DNA of 64,000 nt from AP-15 sp963747735 (GCA_963747735.1 CAVVGE010000004.1:62001-126000); one strand, 5' to 3'. Numbered from the stretch's first letter, positions 9,601 to 19,033 are shown. Notes: generated by a model from the letters alone, not told the origin. A program made the numbers and translations.

Positions 9601-12600
9601 ATGCGGATCGATCGGCTGCGCCTCGTCGGGTTCAAATCCTTCGCCGACGCGGCCGAGCTGACGATTGCGCCGGGCCTGACCGGGATCGTCGGGCCGAACG
9701 GCTGCGGCAAGTCGAACCTGGTCGACGCGCTGCGCTGGGCGATGGGCGAAGCGTCCGCCCGCAAGCTGCGCGGCGGCGAGATGGACGATGTGATCTTTGC
9801 CGGCGCGGCCGGCCGCCCGGCACGCAACATCGCCGAAGCTGCCCTCGCCATCGACAACAGCGAGCGCACGGCGCCCGCCGCCTTCAACGATCGCGGCGAG
9901 ATCGAGATCGTTCGCCGGATCGAGCGCGGCGGCGGCTCGGCCTATCGTCTGAACGGCCGCGAGGTGCGCGCCCGCGATGTGCAGGTGCTGCTCGCCGATG
10001 CCGGCGCCGGCGGGCATTCCGGGGCGATCGTCAGCCAGGGACGTGTCGGCGCATTGATCGACGCCAAGCCCGTCGAGCGGCGCCAGCTCCTCGAAGAAGC
10101 TGCCGGCGTCAGCGGGCTGCAATTGCGCCGCCGGGAGACCGAATCGAGGCTGCGCTCGGCGGAGGACAACCTGGCGCGGCTCGACGATGTGATCGCGACC
10201 TTGGCGGCGCAGCTTTCGGGTCTCGAAAAGCAGGCGCGGCGCGCCCGCCGCTATCGCCGCCTCGCCGAGCAAATCCGGCAGGCCGAGGCGCTGCTGCTCC
10301 ATGCGCGCTGGTGTGCCGCGTCGGCCGAGGCGGAGGCAGCCGCAGCCGAGCACGCCATCGCTCAGCGTGCGGCAGCCGAAGCGGCCGAGCACGCCGCCGC
10401 CGGGCACGCCCGCCGCGCCGCCGCCGAAGCGCTGGTCCCGCCATTGCGGCTGGCCGAGAGCGAAGCAGCCGGCGAGTTGCAAAGACTGAGCCGAACGCGT
10501 GAAGCGCTCGAGCAGGAATTGCAGCGGCTGACCGCCTCGCGCGGCGAAGCCGAGCGACGCCGCGCCGAGCTCGCCGCCGATTTCGACCGCGAAGAAGCCG
10601 CGCTGGCCGAAGCCGTCGCGGCGCTCGACCGATTGTCGCAGGAACGGCGCAATCTGGAGGCCGCCGCCGCGGCAGACATCCCGGCCCGCCGGGATGCAGA
10701 GGCGCGGCGGCGCGACGCGACGGCGCGGCTCGCGCTGGCCGAAGCCGAATTGCAGAGCGCGACTGCGGAGGAAGCCCAAAGCACCGCCCGGCGCAATGTC
10801 CTCGAACGACGCAGGAAGGAGCTCGCAGAAGGAACCGGCCGGCTCGAAAGACGCTGGGCCGAAGGTGAAGCTCAGCGCGCGGCTCTCGCCGGCGGATTGG
10901 CGGCGCCCGAGGCCGTTGTCGCCGCCGCCGCGGCGCTGGCCGAAGCCGAGCGCCGGGTTGAGGCCGGTCATGTCGCGGTCGAGGAGGCCGAGCGCCGGCT
11001 GGGCGACTGTCGGATGCAAGAGGCGGCGGCGATCGAGGCGGTGCGCGAGGTCGAGGCGCGGCTCGCCCGCTTGCAGCCCGAGGCCGCGGCGATCGAGGCG
11101 CTGCTCGCAGCGCCGGTCGGCGAAGCGAGCGGCCAGCCCATTCTGGCCGCGCTGCGGGTCACGGCCGGTTTCGAGGCCGCGATCGGGGCTGCGTTCGAGG
11201 ACGAATTGTCGGCCCCGGTTGCCGCGCCGGCCGCTGCTGGCGCGCCGCCGCGCTTCTGGGTCGATCTGCCACCCCTCGATCGCGGTGCATCTTTACCGGA
11301 AGGCGCGCATCCGCTGGCCGCGGCCGTCGCCGCTCCCGCTACGCTTTGCCGAAGCCTGGCTCAAGCCGGCTGGGTCGAAGACGCCGAAGCGGGGCGCCGC
11401 CTGCAAGCTTGCTTAAGGCCCGGCCAGCGGCTCGTCGATCGCGAGGGGCGGATGTGGCGGTGGGACGGCTTCACCCGATTTGCCCCCGGCCCTTCGATCG
11501 CAGCCCAGCATTTTCGACACAAGAACCGGCTCGCGCTGCTGTCGAGCGAAATTTCCGATGCGGCAAAAGAGCATCGCCCGCGTTGCACGGCGCTCGCCGC
11601 CGCAACCGCCGACCGCAGCCGCGCCGCCGAAGCGGAGGGGTCGGCCCGCTCCGGGCTGCGTGCCGCCGAAGCTGCGCTCACCGGTGCGCGTGCCGCCCAA
11701 TCGGCGCTCGCGCAGCAAAATCTGGCGGCGGAAACCCGTCTCTCCGGGCTGGCCGACACACTCGACCGGCTGGCCGCCGAGCTGACCGAGGCGCTGGATC
11801 AGGCGGCTGAAGCCGCGCATGAGCTGCAACAATTGCCATTGCCTCAGCCGGTGCGGGCAATGCTCGATAGCGCGCGCGCCGCAGCCGGCGAAATGCGGCG
11901 GCTGGATGCCGAGGCGCGGGCCGCGGTCGAGCGCCTCGCCCGCCGGGCCGAAGCGCGCGGGGCGAGACTGGCGGCGATTGCCGAAGAAGAGCGCTCGTGG
12001 CGCCGGCATGCAGACGGCGCCGGCAGCCAGCGCGCGTCACTCGCCGAGCGGCGGCGGCTGCTCGACGAGGAAGCTGAGGCGCGGCGGCGCCGGCTCGCCG
12101 AGATCGCCCGCGACAGCGAAGCCTCGGGGCCAGCCGTCGCAACTGCTGCCGCCGCGCACCGGCACGCCGCCGATGCGCTGGCGCGAGCCGAGGCGGCGCT
12201 GCGCCGGGCGACCGAGAATGCGCGCGCGGCCGAAGAGGCGCTGGGTGAGCTGAAGCTGCGCTGCGCCCGGCTGGAAGCGTTGCGCGACGGCGCCCGCGAT
12301 GCGGCAACGCGGCTCGCCCGCGAGATTGGCGAGCGGGTCGGCGTAGAGCCCGTGGCGTTGGCCGAGCTGGCGGGTCTTGCCGCCGATACGCCGCCCGCCG
12401 ATCCGGCCGAGGCGGCGGCGCGGCTCGACCGGCTGCGCCGCGAGCGCGATGCGATCGGCCCGGTCAATCTCGTCGCCGAGAGCGAGGCCGCGGAAATCGG
12501 CGCGCGTGTCGATGAGCTGCGGCGCGAGCGGACGGAAATGACAGAGGCAATCGCCCGCTTGCGGCGCGGCATGGCGAGCCTCGACCGCGATGCGCGGCAG

Positions 12601-13080
12601 CGTCTCGGCGCAGCCTTTGAGCGCGTCAACCGGCATTTCGCCGATCTCTTTGCGCGCCTCTTTGGCGGCGGCCGCGCACGGCTCGCGCTGACCGAGGATG
12701 CCGACCCGCTCGCTGCGGGCCTCGAAATCATGGCGAACCCTGGCGGCAAGCGGCTGCAGGCGCTGTCGTTGTTGTCGGGCGGCGAGCAGGCGCTGACGGC
12801 GCTGGCGCTGATCTTTGCGGTGTTTCTGACCAGCCCGGCGCCGGTCTGCGTGCTCGACGAGGTCGATGCCCCGCTCGACGACGCCAATGTCGAGCGCCTG
12901 TGCGCGCTCGTCGCCGAGATTGCCGAGGAAACCGGCACCCGCTTTCTGGTGGTCACCCATCACCGCATCACGATGGCCCGCGCCGACCGCCTCTTTGGCG
13001 TGACGATGGCCGAGCCCGGCGTGTCGCAGCTCGTCTCGGTCGACCTCGCCCGCGCCGTCCGCCTCCGGCAAAGCGCGTAG
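9601..13080 (+). CDS. smc: Chromosome segregation protein SMC
   Basis: SMC is the ATPase of bacterial condensin and organises and segregates the chromosome. The 1159-residue protein has Walker A GPNGCGKSN near residue 33, a long Ala/Glu/Arg-rich coiled coil, a hinge at about residues 505-640 (AALRVTAGFEAAIGAAFEDE), a second coiled coil, the ABC signature LSLLSGGEQALTALAL and Walker B VCVLDEVDAPLDDANVERL. Length is normal for the family. The coiled coils are unusually rich in alanine and arginine, which fits the high GC content. ScpA and ScpB are not nearby. Confidence 0.97.
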   Translation: MRIDRLRLVGFKSFADAAELTIAPGLTGIVGPNGCGKSNLVDALRWAMGEASARKLRGGEMDDVIFAGAAGRPARNIAEAALAIDNSERTAPAAFNDRGEIEIVRRIERGGGSAYRLNGREVRARDVQVLLADAGAGGHSGAIVSQGRVGALIDAKPVERRQLLEEAAGVSGLQLRRRETESRLRSAEDNLARLDDVIATLAAQLSGLEKQARRARRYRRLAEQIRQAEALLLHARWCAASAEAEAAAAEHAIAQRAAAEAAEHAAAGHARRAAAEALVPPLRLAESEAAGELQRLSRTREALEQELQRLTASRGEAERRRAELAADFDREEAALAEAVAALDRLSQERRNLEAAAAADIPARRDAEARRRDATARLALAEAELQSATAEEAQSTARRNVLERRRKELAEGTGRLERRWAEGEAQRAALAGGLAAPEAVVAAAAALAEAERRVEAGHVAVEEAERRLGDCRMQEAAAIEAVREVEARLARLQPEAAAIEALLAAPVGEASGQPILAALRVTAGFEAAIGAAFEDELSAPVAAPAAAGAPPRFWVDLPPLDRGASLPEGAHPLAAAVAAPATLCRSLAQAGWVEDAEAGRRLQACLRPGQRLVDREGRMWRWDGFTRFAPGPSIAAQHFRHKNRLALLSSEISDAAKEHRPRCTALAAATADRSRAAEAEGSARSGLRAAEAALTGARAAQSALAQQNLAAETRLSGLADTLDRLAAELTEALDQAAEAAHELQQLPLPQPVRAMLDSARAAAGEMRRLDAEARAAVERLARRAEARGARLAAIAEEERSWRRHADGAGSQRASLAERRRLLDEEAEARRRRLAEIARDSEASGPAVATAAAAHRHAADALARAEAALRRATENARAAEEALGELKLRCARLEALRDGARDAATRLAREIGERVGVEPVALAELAGLAADTPPADPAEAAARLDRLRRERDAIGPVNLVAESEAAEIGARVDELRRERTEMTEAIARLRRGMASLDRDARQRLGAAFERVNRHFADLFARLFGGGRARLALTEDADPLAAGLEIMANPGGKRLQALSLLSGGEQALTALALIFAVFLTSPAPVCVLDEVDAPLDDANVERLCALVAEIAEETGTRFLVVTHHRITMARADRLFGVTMAEPGVSQLVSVDLARAVRLRQSA

Positions 13081-13086
13081 CACCGC

Positions 13087-13776
13087 TCAGCCGGCGAGCG
13101 CCACCGGCTCGAGCAGCGAGGGGTCGTTGTTTTTGACGTTGCCGACGCGCTTGGAGACCGGCCATGCCGCCATCTTCTCGGCCGGGTAGGGCGCCAGCAG
13201 CGCCTTGAGCTTATCGGGGTCGGCCGTTGCTTCGCCGAGCCATAGCGGCCAAGCCTCGGGGTCGAGAATGACCGGCATGCGGTCGTGCAGCGGCGCCAGG
13301 AGCGCGTTCGGCGTCGTCGTCACGATGGTAAAGCTGCGCAGCCTTTCGCCCGCGGGTGAGCGCCAATTATCCCACAGCCCGGCCATCGCCATCAGCCGCC
13401 GGTCGGAGAGCGCCACCGCATAGGGCTGGCGCTCGTTGCCGATTTTTTGCCATTCGTAAAAGCTGTCGAGCGGGACGAGGCAGCGGCGGCGCTGGAACGG
13501 CTCGCGAAAGGCAGGGCGGGTGTCGATCCCCTCGGCTTTGGCGTTGATCGTCGAATAGCCGATCTTGATGTCCTTCGACCAATACGGCACCAGCCCCCAG
13601 CGCATCAGGTCGAGGCTGCGTTCGCCCGCCCGCGCGTCATAGCGCACGATCGGCAGGCTGTCGGTCGGCGCCACGTTCCAGCTGGCGGCGAAATTCGGGC
13701 TCGGCCGCTCCGGCGGGACCGAAAAGACCAGCTTGATCTCGCTGACATCGGATGACAGCCGCGCCCGCCCGCACAT
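13087..13776 (-). CDS. SOS response-associated peptidase family protein (HMCES/YedK type)
   Basis: The 229-residue protein starts MCGR, and the second residue, Cys2, is the conserved nucleophile that crosslinks to abasic sites in single-stranded DNA in this family. Other family residues are visible: Asn in SWNVAPT, Arg in MRWGLVPYW, Glu in DSFYEWQ and His in LHDRMPVIL. The ATG at 13776 is fixed by the need for Cys2 to follow the initiator Met. A longer open frame runs 45 codons upstream but has no support. The gene is convergent with smc, 6 bp away, and divergent from the GMC oxidoreductase. Confidence 0.93.
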   Translation of the reverse strand: MCGRARLSSDVSEIKLVFSVPPERPSPNFAASWNVAPTDSLPIVRYDARAGERSLDLMRWGLVPYWSKDIKIGYSTINAKAEGIDTRPAFREPFQRRRCLVPLDSFYEWQKIGNERQPYAVALSDRRLMAMAGLWDNWRSPAGERLRSFTIVTTTPNALLAPLHDRMPVILDPEAWPLWLGEATADPDKLKALLAPYPAEKMAAWPVSKRVGNVKNNDPSLLEPVALAG

Positions 13777-13891
13777 GGCCGCCAAATTGCCCGGCCGCGC
13801 GGCGCCGCGCAATAAGAGAGGACGTTCGGCCCACCCTTCACCACAGGGATGGGTTTGGCTATCGTCGTCCGGCGAAATTCGGGGAGCAGAA

Positions 13892-15511
13892 ATGACGACG
13901 GCGGAAGACACTTACGACTTTATCGTGACCGGGGCCGGCTCGGCGGGCTGCGCGGTAGCCGGGCGACTCAGCGAATCCGGGCGCTGGCGGGTGCTGCTGC
14001 TGGAGGCAGGGGGGCGCGACAGCAACCCGTGGATCCATATCCCGCTCGGCTACACCAAGACCTACACCGATCCAAGGGTCAATTGGATGTTCGAGACCGA
14101 GCCCGAGAAGGAGCTGAACGGCCGCACCCTCTATCAGCCGCGCGGCAAGGTCCTGGGCGGCACCAGCTCGATCAACGGCATGGTCTATATGCGCGGCACG
14201 CCCACCGATTACGACGGCTGGCGCCAGCGCGGCTGCGAAGGCTGGGATTGGGACAGCGTGCTGCCGTTCTTCAAAAAGGCCGAAGACCAGGAGCGCGGCG
14301 CCGACGATTTTCATGGCTCGGGCGGGCCGCTTCGGGTGTCGAACCCGGTGCGTTCGCCGTTGGGCGACGCGATGGTCGCCGCCGCGATCGAGGCCGGCAT
14401 TCCGGCCAACCCCGATTTCAACGGCGCGCGCCAGGAAGGGGTCGGCTATTACCAGACGACGACGAGCCGGCGCCGGCGCTGGAGCTCGGCCAAGGCCTAC
14501 CTCGGCCCGGCACGCGGGCGGCGCAACCTGACCGTCGCGACCAACGCGCACGCCACCCGCATCCTCATCGAGGACGGTCGAGCCGCAGGGGTCGAATACC
14601 GCACCCCCGCCGGTCTGCAGCGAGCCTTTGCCAGGGGCGAGGTCGTGGTTTCAGGCGGGGTCTACGGGTCGCCGCAGCTGCTGCAGCTTTCCGGCCTCGG
14701 CCCCGCCGATTTGCTGCGCAATTTGAGCATCGAGGTGGTGCGCGACATGCCCGGCGTCGGCGCGCATTTGCACGACCATTTCAACACCTATCTCGTTTGG
14801 CGCTGCTCGCAGCCGGTCACGATCAACGATCTGGCGATGAGCGCGACCCGCAAGGTCCAGGCCGCCGTGCAATACGCGGTCAGCCGGTCGGGCCATTTGT
14901 CGAATGCCGGGATTTATGCCGGCGCCTTTGTCAAAAGCGACCCGCGGCTCGAAGAGCCCGACCTGCAGATCAACATGTTCGGCTGGAGCGCCATGGAGCG
15001 GCTGCGCACCGGGATCAAGCCGCACCCGTTTTCGGCCTTTACGCTGAGCCCGGTGCATCTGCGCCCCGAAGGCCGCGGCTGGGTGCGGATCAAGAGCCCG
15101 GACCCCGCCGCAGCGCCGGCGATCCGCTTTAATTTTCTCGCCAGCGACTATGATTTCCAGGCGCTGATCTACGGCGCGCGGCTCAGCCGCAAAATCGTGG
15201 CGCAGCCGGCGCTGAAGCCCTATGTCGTCGAGGAGGTGATACCGGGGATTGCGGTCGACAGCGATGCACAGATGATCGAAGAGATCCGCGCGCGCGGCGT
15301 CTCCAATCTGCACCCGGTCGGCACCTGCCGCATGGGGCGCGAGATCGACGCGGTGGTCGATCCGCGGCTCAGGGTCCACGGCATCGAGCGGCTGCGCGTC
15401 GCCGACGCCTCGATCATGCCGCAGGTCCCGGCCGGCAACACCAACGCGCCCTCGATCATGATCGGCGAAAAATGCGCCGCCATGATCCTCGAAGACGCCC
15501 GCGCGGCGTGA
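13892..15511 (+). CDS. GMC-family FAD oxidoreductase (choline dehydrogenase-like)
   Basis: The 539-residue protein has the N-terminal FAD-binding motif VTGAGSAGCAVAGRLSE, the first GMC signature region (RGKVLGGTSSINGMVYMRG) and the second around GVYGSPQLLQLSGLGP. The C-terminal active-site stretch LHPVGTCRMG holds the catalytic His, and NTNAPSIMIGEKCA closes the domain. Such enzymes oxidise primary alcohols to aldehydes. The substrate could be choline, another alcohol or a polyol; nothing nearby decides it. ATG 13892 follows GGGGAGCAGAA. No signal peptide is visible. Confidence 0.9.
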   Translation: MTTAEDTYDFIVTGAGSAGCAVAGRLSESGRWRVLLLEAGGRDSNPWIHIPLGYTKTYTDPRVNWMFETEPEKELNGRTLYQPRGKVLGGTSSINGMVYMRGTPTDYDGWRQRGCEGWDWDSVLPFFKKAEDQERGADDFHGSGGPLRVSNPVRSPLGDAMVAAAIEAGIPANPDFNGARQEGVGYYQTTTSRRRRWSSAKAYLGPARGRRNLTVATNAHATRILIEDGRAAGVEYRTPAGLQRAFARGEVVVSGGVYGSPQLLQLSGLGPADLLRNLSIEVVRDMPGVGAHLHDHFNTYLVWRCSQPVTINDLAMSATRKVQAAVQYAVSRSGHLSNAGIYAGAFVKSDPRLEEPDLQINMFGWSAMERLRTGIKPHPFSAFTLSPVHLRPEGRGWVRIKSPDPAAAPAIRFNFLASDYDFQALIYGARLSRKIVAQPALKPYVVEEVIPGIAVDSDAQMIEEIRARGVSNLHPVGTCRMGREIDAVVDPRLRVHGIERLRVADASIMPQVPAGNTNAPSIMIGEKCAAMILEDARAA

Positions 15512-15522
15512 CTGTCACAATA

Positions 15523-15598
15523 CCAGATGGGTTTAGGTGACGAGGACCAGATGGGTTTAGGTGACGAGGACCAGCTGGGTTTGGGTGACGAGGGCCAG
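15523..15598 (+). repeat. 24-bp tandem repeat at a gene 3' end
   Basis: Three head-to-tail units of the form CCAGATGGGTTTAGGTGACG plus four bases start at 15523, 15547 and 15571, with a partial fourth at 15595. The third unit lies in the last codons of the convergent thioesterase gene, and the stop codon of that gene lies in the second unit. Confidence 0.85.
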
Positions 15599-15958
15599 CA
15601 GCCTTCCCTCCGGTGCCGTGATGCGGGTTTGCCACACCATCGTGCGGCGTCCGCGATGCACCGGGGTGGCTTCGCCGAGGATTTCGATCCCGACCGGCGC
15701 GGCAGCCACAAAATTGGTCTTGCTCTCGATCGTCGTCGTGCCGGCGCCCTCGGGCAGGTTGAGGATCGTGCCGGCGGCGCCGAGCGTGTCGGCGAAAGCC
15801 ATGACGGCGCCGCCGTGCAGCACAGCCGGGCGCGTGCACAAATCGTCGCGCACCCGCATTCGGGCGACGATTTTGTCGGCCGCGGCGCTGACGAACTCGA
15901 TGCCGAGCAATGCCGCGAAAGGCAGCATCTCGCGGTTGAGGCGGGCGAGCATATCCAT
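15557..15958 (-). CDS. PaaI-like hotdog-fold thioesterase
   Basis: This 133-residue protein belongs to the small hotdog-fold acyl-CoA thioesterases. The PaaI/4HBT motif is seen as RPAVLHGGAVMAFADTLGAA (about residues 43-62), with HGGAV forming the active-site helix. A later strand region is TNFVAAAPVGIEILGEATPV. It likely hydrolyses an acyl- or aryl-CoA thioester in the cytoplasm. ATG 15958 is preceded by GGGAGG at seven bases. The last eight codons (LVTQTQLV-type) are part of a 24-bp tandem repeat that continues past the stop codon, so the present C-terminus seems to have been set by a stop within the repeat. Confidence 0.87.
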   Translation of the reverse strand: MDMLARLNREMLPFAALLGIEFVSAAADKIVARMRVRDDLCTRPAVLHGGAVMAFADTLGAAGTILNLPEGAGTTTIESKTNFVAAAPVGIEILGEATPVHRGRRTMVWQTRITAPEGRLLALVTQTQLVLVT

Positions 15959-16145
15959 ATCGAGCCTCCCGGCCGAAGACCGGCCGCATGACCGACGGCG
16001 ACGATCATGGTAAGGCGACGATGTGGCTAGAGCATGGTAACGCCACGATCCGCGGCTGGGGCATGGTAATGCCACGATCCTCGGGCTAAGGTCAGCGCCG
16101 CAATGTGGCTTTGGCCGCACAACGTGTCGACAAAGGAAGCTGCGC

Positions 16146-17504
16146 GTGCAGAGATTGGCGATTGGGGCCCTGATGATCGTGCTCGCCGCTCCTTGCGGCG
16201 CGGCGGCTCAGCAGCAACAGCAATCCAGCAAGGATTCTGTCTACGAAGAGCTGAACCTGTTCGACGAAGCATTCGAGCGAGTGCGCCAGGATTCGGTCGA
16301 TCCGGTGACCGACACCAAGCTCGTCGGAGCGGCGATCGCCGGGATGCTGTCCGGTCTCGACCCGCATGCCGCTTACCTCGATGCGGCGGCGCTCAAGGCG
16401 CAGAAGGGCTCGGGCGGCAGCGAGGAGCCCGGGATCGGGGTGGTGGTCACGATCGTCAACGGCGAGCCCAAGGTGATCTCGCCGCGCGACGGCTCGCCGG
16501 CGGCGGAGGCTGGGATCAAGCCGGGGGATTTGATCTTCAGCATCGACAAGCAGCCGACCTATGAATTGAGCCTTGCCGAAATCGAGCAGAAATTGCGGGG
16601 ACCGGCGGGCAGCAGCGTGGCGCTGGTGCTGCGCCGCGGCAACGGTGGCCCGATCCGGCTCACATTGAAGCGTGCGCCGCTCCCCGCGCAGACGGTCGCC
16701 GCGCGCGTTATCGACGGCAATCTCGGCTATCTGCGCGTCGCCGGCTTCGACAGCGGGACCCAGCCCGCGCTTGCCGCCGCCGTGCAGCAGCTGCGCGACC
16801 GGACGGGCGGCAAGCTCGCCGGCCTCGTGCTCGATTTGCGCAATGATCCGGGCGGCGATTTTTCCGCCGCGGTCGCGGTCGCCGACGCCTTTCTCGACAA
16901 GGGCGACGTCGCCGTGATCAAGGGCCGCAAGCCCGGCAGCGTCAAGCACATCAGCGCCACTCCGGGCGATCTCGCCAAGGCGCTGCCGATCGTCGTCCTC
17001 GTCAATGGCGGCACTGCGCACGAGGCCGAGCTCGTCGCCGGCGCGTTGCAGGACAACCACCGCGCGATTTTGCTCGGCACCAAGACGTTTGGCGAAAGCG
17101 CCATCGAGAGCCTGATACCGCTCGGCAGCGGCGGGGCGGTCCGCCTCACAACCAGCCGGTTCACGACCCCGAATGGCCGCGAGATCGACGGCAAGGGCCT
17201 CGAGCCCGACCTGACCGTAACCCCGCTCAAGCTGCAAAAGCTGGCGCAAGAAGAGGTCTTGCACGAGGCCGATTTGCCCGGCGCCTTGAAAAATCCCGAC
17301 CAGCCCGTCCCCGGCACGGCCGCCAATCCCGGCGCCAAGCCGGCCCCGGCCGGGGCGCCGCCGGGGGCAACCGCGACCCCGCCGCCCAAGACTGCGCCCT
17401 CGGTCGCGACCGGCGAAATCGGCGGCGCGGGCGACGAGCAGCTGACCCAGGCGCTCGACGTGCTGCGCGGGCTCGCCGTGTTCAACCGCCGCGCCTCCGG
17501 CTAG
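16146..17504 (+). CDS. S41 (CtpA-like) peptidase homologue lacking catalytic Ser and Lys
   Basis: The 452-residue protein begins with a signal peptide (RLAIGALMIVLAAPCGAAAQ), followed by a PDZ domain at about residues 95-175 (GDLIFSIDKQP) and the S41 core with LVLDLRNDPGGDF. Active CtpA proteins have GSASASE with the catalytic Ser in the middle, and GKGS with the catalytic Lys 25 residues later. Here the first reads GTAHEAE and the second FGES, so Ser is replaced by His and Lys by Glu in an ungapped alignment. The rest of the fold is intact. It is probably a catalytically dead periplasmic protein acting as adaptor or inhibitor. The C-terminus is a Pro/Ala-rich tail. The GTG start at 16146 follows AAGGAAG. 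Confidence 0.87.
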   Translation: MQRLAIGALMIVLAAPCGAAAQQQQQSSKDSVYEELNLFDEAFERVRQDSVDPVTDTKLVGAAIAGMLSGLDPHAAYLDAAALKAQKGSGGSEEPGIGVVVTIVNGEPKVISPRDGSPAAEAGIKPGDLIFSIDKQPTYELSLAEIEQKLRGPAGSSVALVLRRGNGGPIRLTLKRAPLPAQTVAARVIDGNLGYLRVAGFDSGTQPALAAAVQQLRDRTGGKLAGLVLDLRNDPGGDFSAAVAVADAFLDKGDVAVIKGRKPGSVKHISATPGDLAKALPIVVLVNGGTAHEAELVAGALQDNHRAILLGTKTFGESAIESLIPLGSGGAVRLTTSRFTTPNGREIDGKGLEPDLTVTPLKLQKLAQEEVLHEADLPGALKNPDQPVPGTAANPGAKPAPAGAPPGATATPPPKTAPSVATGEIGGAGDEQLTQALDVLRGLAVFNRRASG

Positions 17505-17579
17505 CCCAGCGGCCGAACAGCAGGACACCCGTGCCGGCCATCGATTGACTTGGCTGACCGGCCGGCCGATCGTGAGGCC

Positions 17580-17957
17580 GTGACACCGCCCGGCTTCGAC
17601 ACCCATTCTTCGGTCAAGACTTTGACCGCTGCCGGCATGTCCGAGGCCGAGGCGGAAGCGGTTACCGAGCTGCTCAAGCTTGCCCGCGACGCGGATTTCG
17701 GCGCGATGGCGACCAAAGCCGACCTCCAGCGCGAGATCGCCGAGCTTCGGGCCGACCTCCAGCGCGAGATCGCCGAGCTTCGGGCCGACCTCCAGCGCGA
17801 GATCGCGGAACTGCGAGGCGACCTTCAGCGAGACATCGCGGAGAGCAAAGCCGACATCCTGAAATGGGTATTCGGCATGATCGCCGGCGCCGTCCTGATC
17901 AACATCATGGCGATTGTCGGCGCGATGCTGGCGGTGGTCCGGATCCTCGGCCACTGA
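17580..17957 (+). CDS. DUF1640-like coiled-coil membrane protein
   Basis: The protein has about 125 residues. Its opening TPPGFDTHSSVKTLTAAGMS and EAEAEAVTELLK match the DUF1640/CCDC90-like family. The middle is a coiled coil built from four 11-residue repeats of the form DLQREIAELRA, and the C-terminus is a membrane helix (KWVFGMIAGAVLINIMAIVG). GTG 17580 is chosen because related proteins begin close to this point; a TTG at 17550 in the same frame is the alternative. The repeats probably expanded in place, since their DNA is nearly identical. The role of such proteins in bacteria is not established. Confidence 0.75.
   Translation: MTPPGFDTHSSVKTLTAAGMSEAEAEAVTELLKLARDADFGAMATKADLQREIAELRADLQREIAELRADLQREIAELRGDLQRDIAESKADILKWVFGMIAGAVLINIMAIVGAMLAVVRILGH
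17721..17852 (+). repeat. 33-bp coding tandem repeat, four units
   Basis: Units start at 17721, 17754, 17787 and 17820. The first two are essentially identical (beginning GACCTCCAGCGCGAGATCGC), the third and fourth have drifted. Each codes 11 residues, three heptad-like helical turns, so copy-number change lengthens the coiled coil without shifting frame. Confidence 0.85.
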
Positions 17958-17994
17958 TCAGCTGGCTTTCCACTAGCGGAGGAGAAGGCCTGCG

Positions 17995-18969
17995 ATGAAG
18001 GTCGGCTTGTTCGTCAACACGCAGTTTCCGGAGAGCGTCGACCTCGCCGCGCGCGTGCCGGAAATGGTGGCGCAGCTGCGGGCGGCGCGCGAGGCCGGCT
18101 TCGCCTCGTTGTGGTTCCCGCATCACTGGCTGACGCAGCCGATGCAGATGCTGCAGATCACCCCGGTCATGGCTTATCTCGCGGCGCATGCCGAGGGCAT
18201 GACGATCGGGCCCAACATTCTGATCCTGCCGCCGCTCAACCCGGTGCATGTCGCCGAGGAAGCCGCCACCTTCGACGTGCTGACCGGCGGCAACTATGTC
18301 CTCGGCCTCGGGCTCGGCTACCGGCAGCCGGAATTCGACGCCTTTGGCATCCCGCTCGCCGAGCGCGCGCCGCGGTTTAACGAGAGCATTGCCCTGATGC
18401 GCCGGCTGTGGACCGAGGACCGGGTCACCCACCGCGGCCGCTTTTACACGGTCAACGATGCCGGCCTCGGGGCCAGGCCGGTGCGCCCCGGCGGCCCGCC
18501 GCTCTATATTGCCGGCCAGGCCGCGGTGTCGGTCCGGCGCGCAGCACGGATCGGCGACGCCTGGCTGATCGTCAACAGCGGCGGTCTCGGCGTCGTCGAG
18601 CCGCTGATGCAGACCTACCGTGCGGCGTTGATAGAGCACGGCCGCACCGCAATCGAATTTCCGATCACCGTCGAATGCTATGTCGGCGACCGCCATGCGA
18701 CGGCGCTCGAGGAATGCCGCGGGCCGCTCGAATACAAGTACAACGCCTACGCCGCCTGGGGATTGCAGGACCGCACCTTCCCCGATTTCGCGGATTTTGC
18801 GCGCGACCGCTTTATCATCGGCGACAAGGTCTCAGTCAAGGAAGAGATCGCGCGCTACCGCGAGCTCCTCGGCGTCGATCATTTCATCATGCGCTGCCAA
18901 TGGCCGGGCCTGCCGCAGGAGCGGGTGCTGAGCTCGATCCGCCGCCTCGGCGAGATTTTCGCAGCATAG
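17995..18969 (+). CDS. LLM-class flavin-dependent oxidoreductase
   Basis: This 324-residue protein is a bacterial luciferase-like monooxygenase with a TIM-barrel fold that uses FMN or F420. The N-terminus MKVGLFVNTQFPE, the segment EAGFASLWFPHHWL and the strand LGLGLGYRQPEFDAFG are typical. The later PPLYIAGQAAVSVRRAARIG forms the conserved flavin-phosphate region. The substrate is unknown. GGAGGAGAAGG lies nine bases before the ATG. The gene converges on polA, 64 bp away. No flavin reductase partner is seen in the window. Confidence 0.88.
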   Translation: MKVGLFVNTQFPESVDLAARVPEMVAQLRAAREAGFASLWFPHHWLTQPMQMLQITPVMAYLAAHAEGMTIGPNILILPPLNPVHVAEEAATFDVLTGGNYVLGLGLGYRQPEFDAFGIPLAERAPRFNESIALMRRLWTEDRVTHRGRFYTVNDAGLGARPVRPGGPPLYIAGQAAVSVRRAARIGDAWLIVNSGGLGVVEPLMQTYRAALIEHGRTAIEFPITVECYVGDRHATALEECRGPLEYKYNAYAAWGLQDRTFPDFADFARDRFIIGDKVSVKEEIARYRELLGVDHFIMRCQWPGLPQERVLSSIRRLGEIFAA

Positions 18970-19033
18970 TTTGGCTCGGCCCGGCCGGTGGCCTCCCGGT
19001 TCGGCGCCGCTTCGCCGGTGCCGCAGGCCGGGC

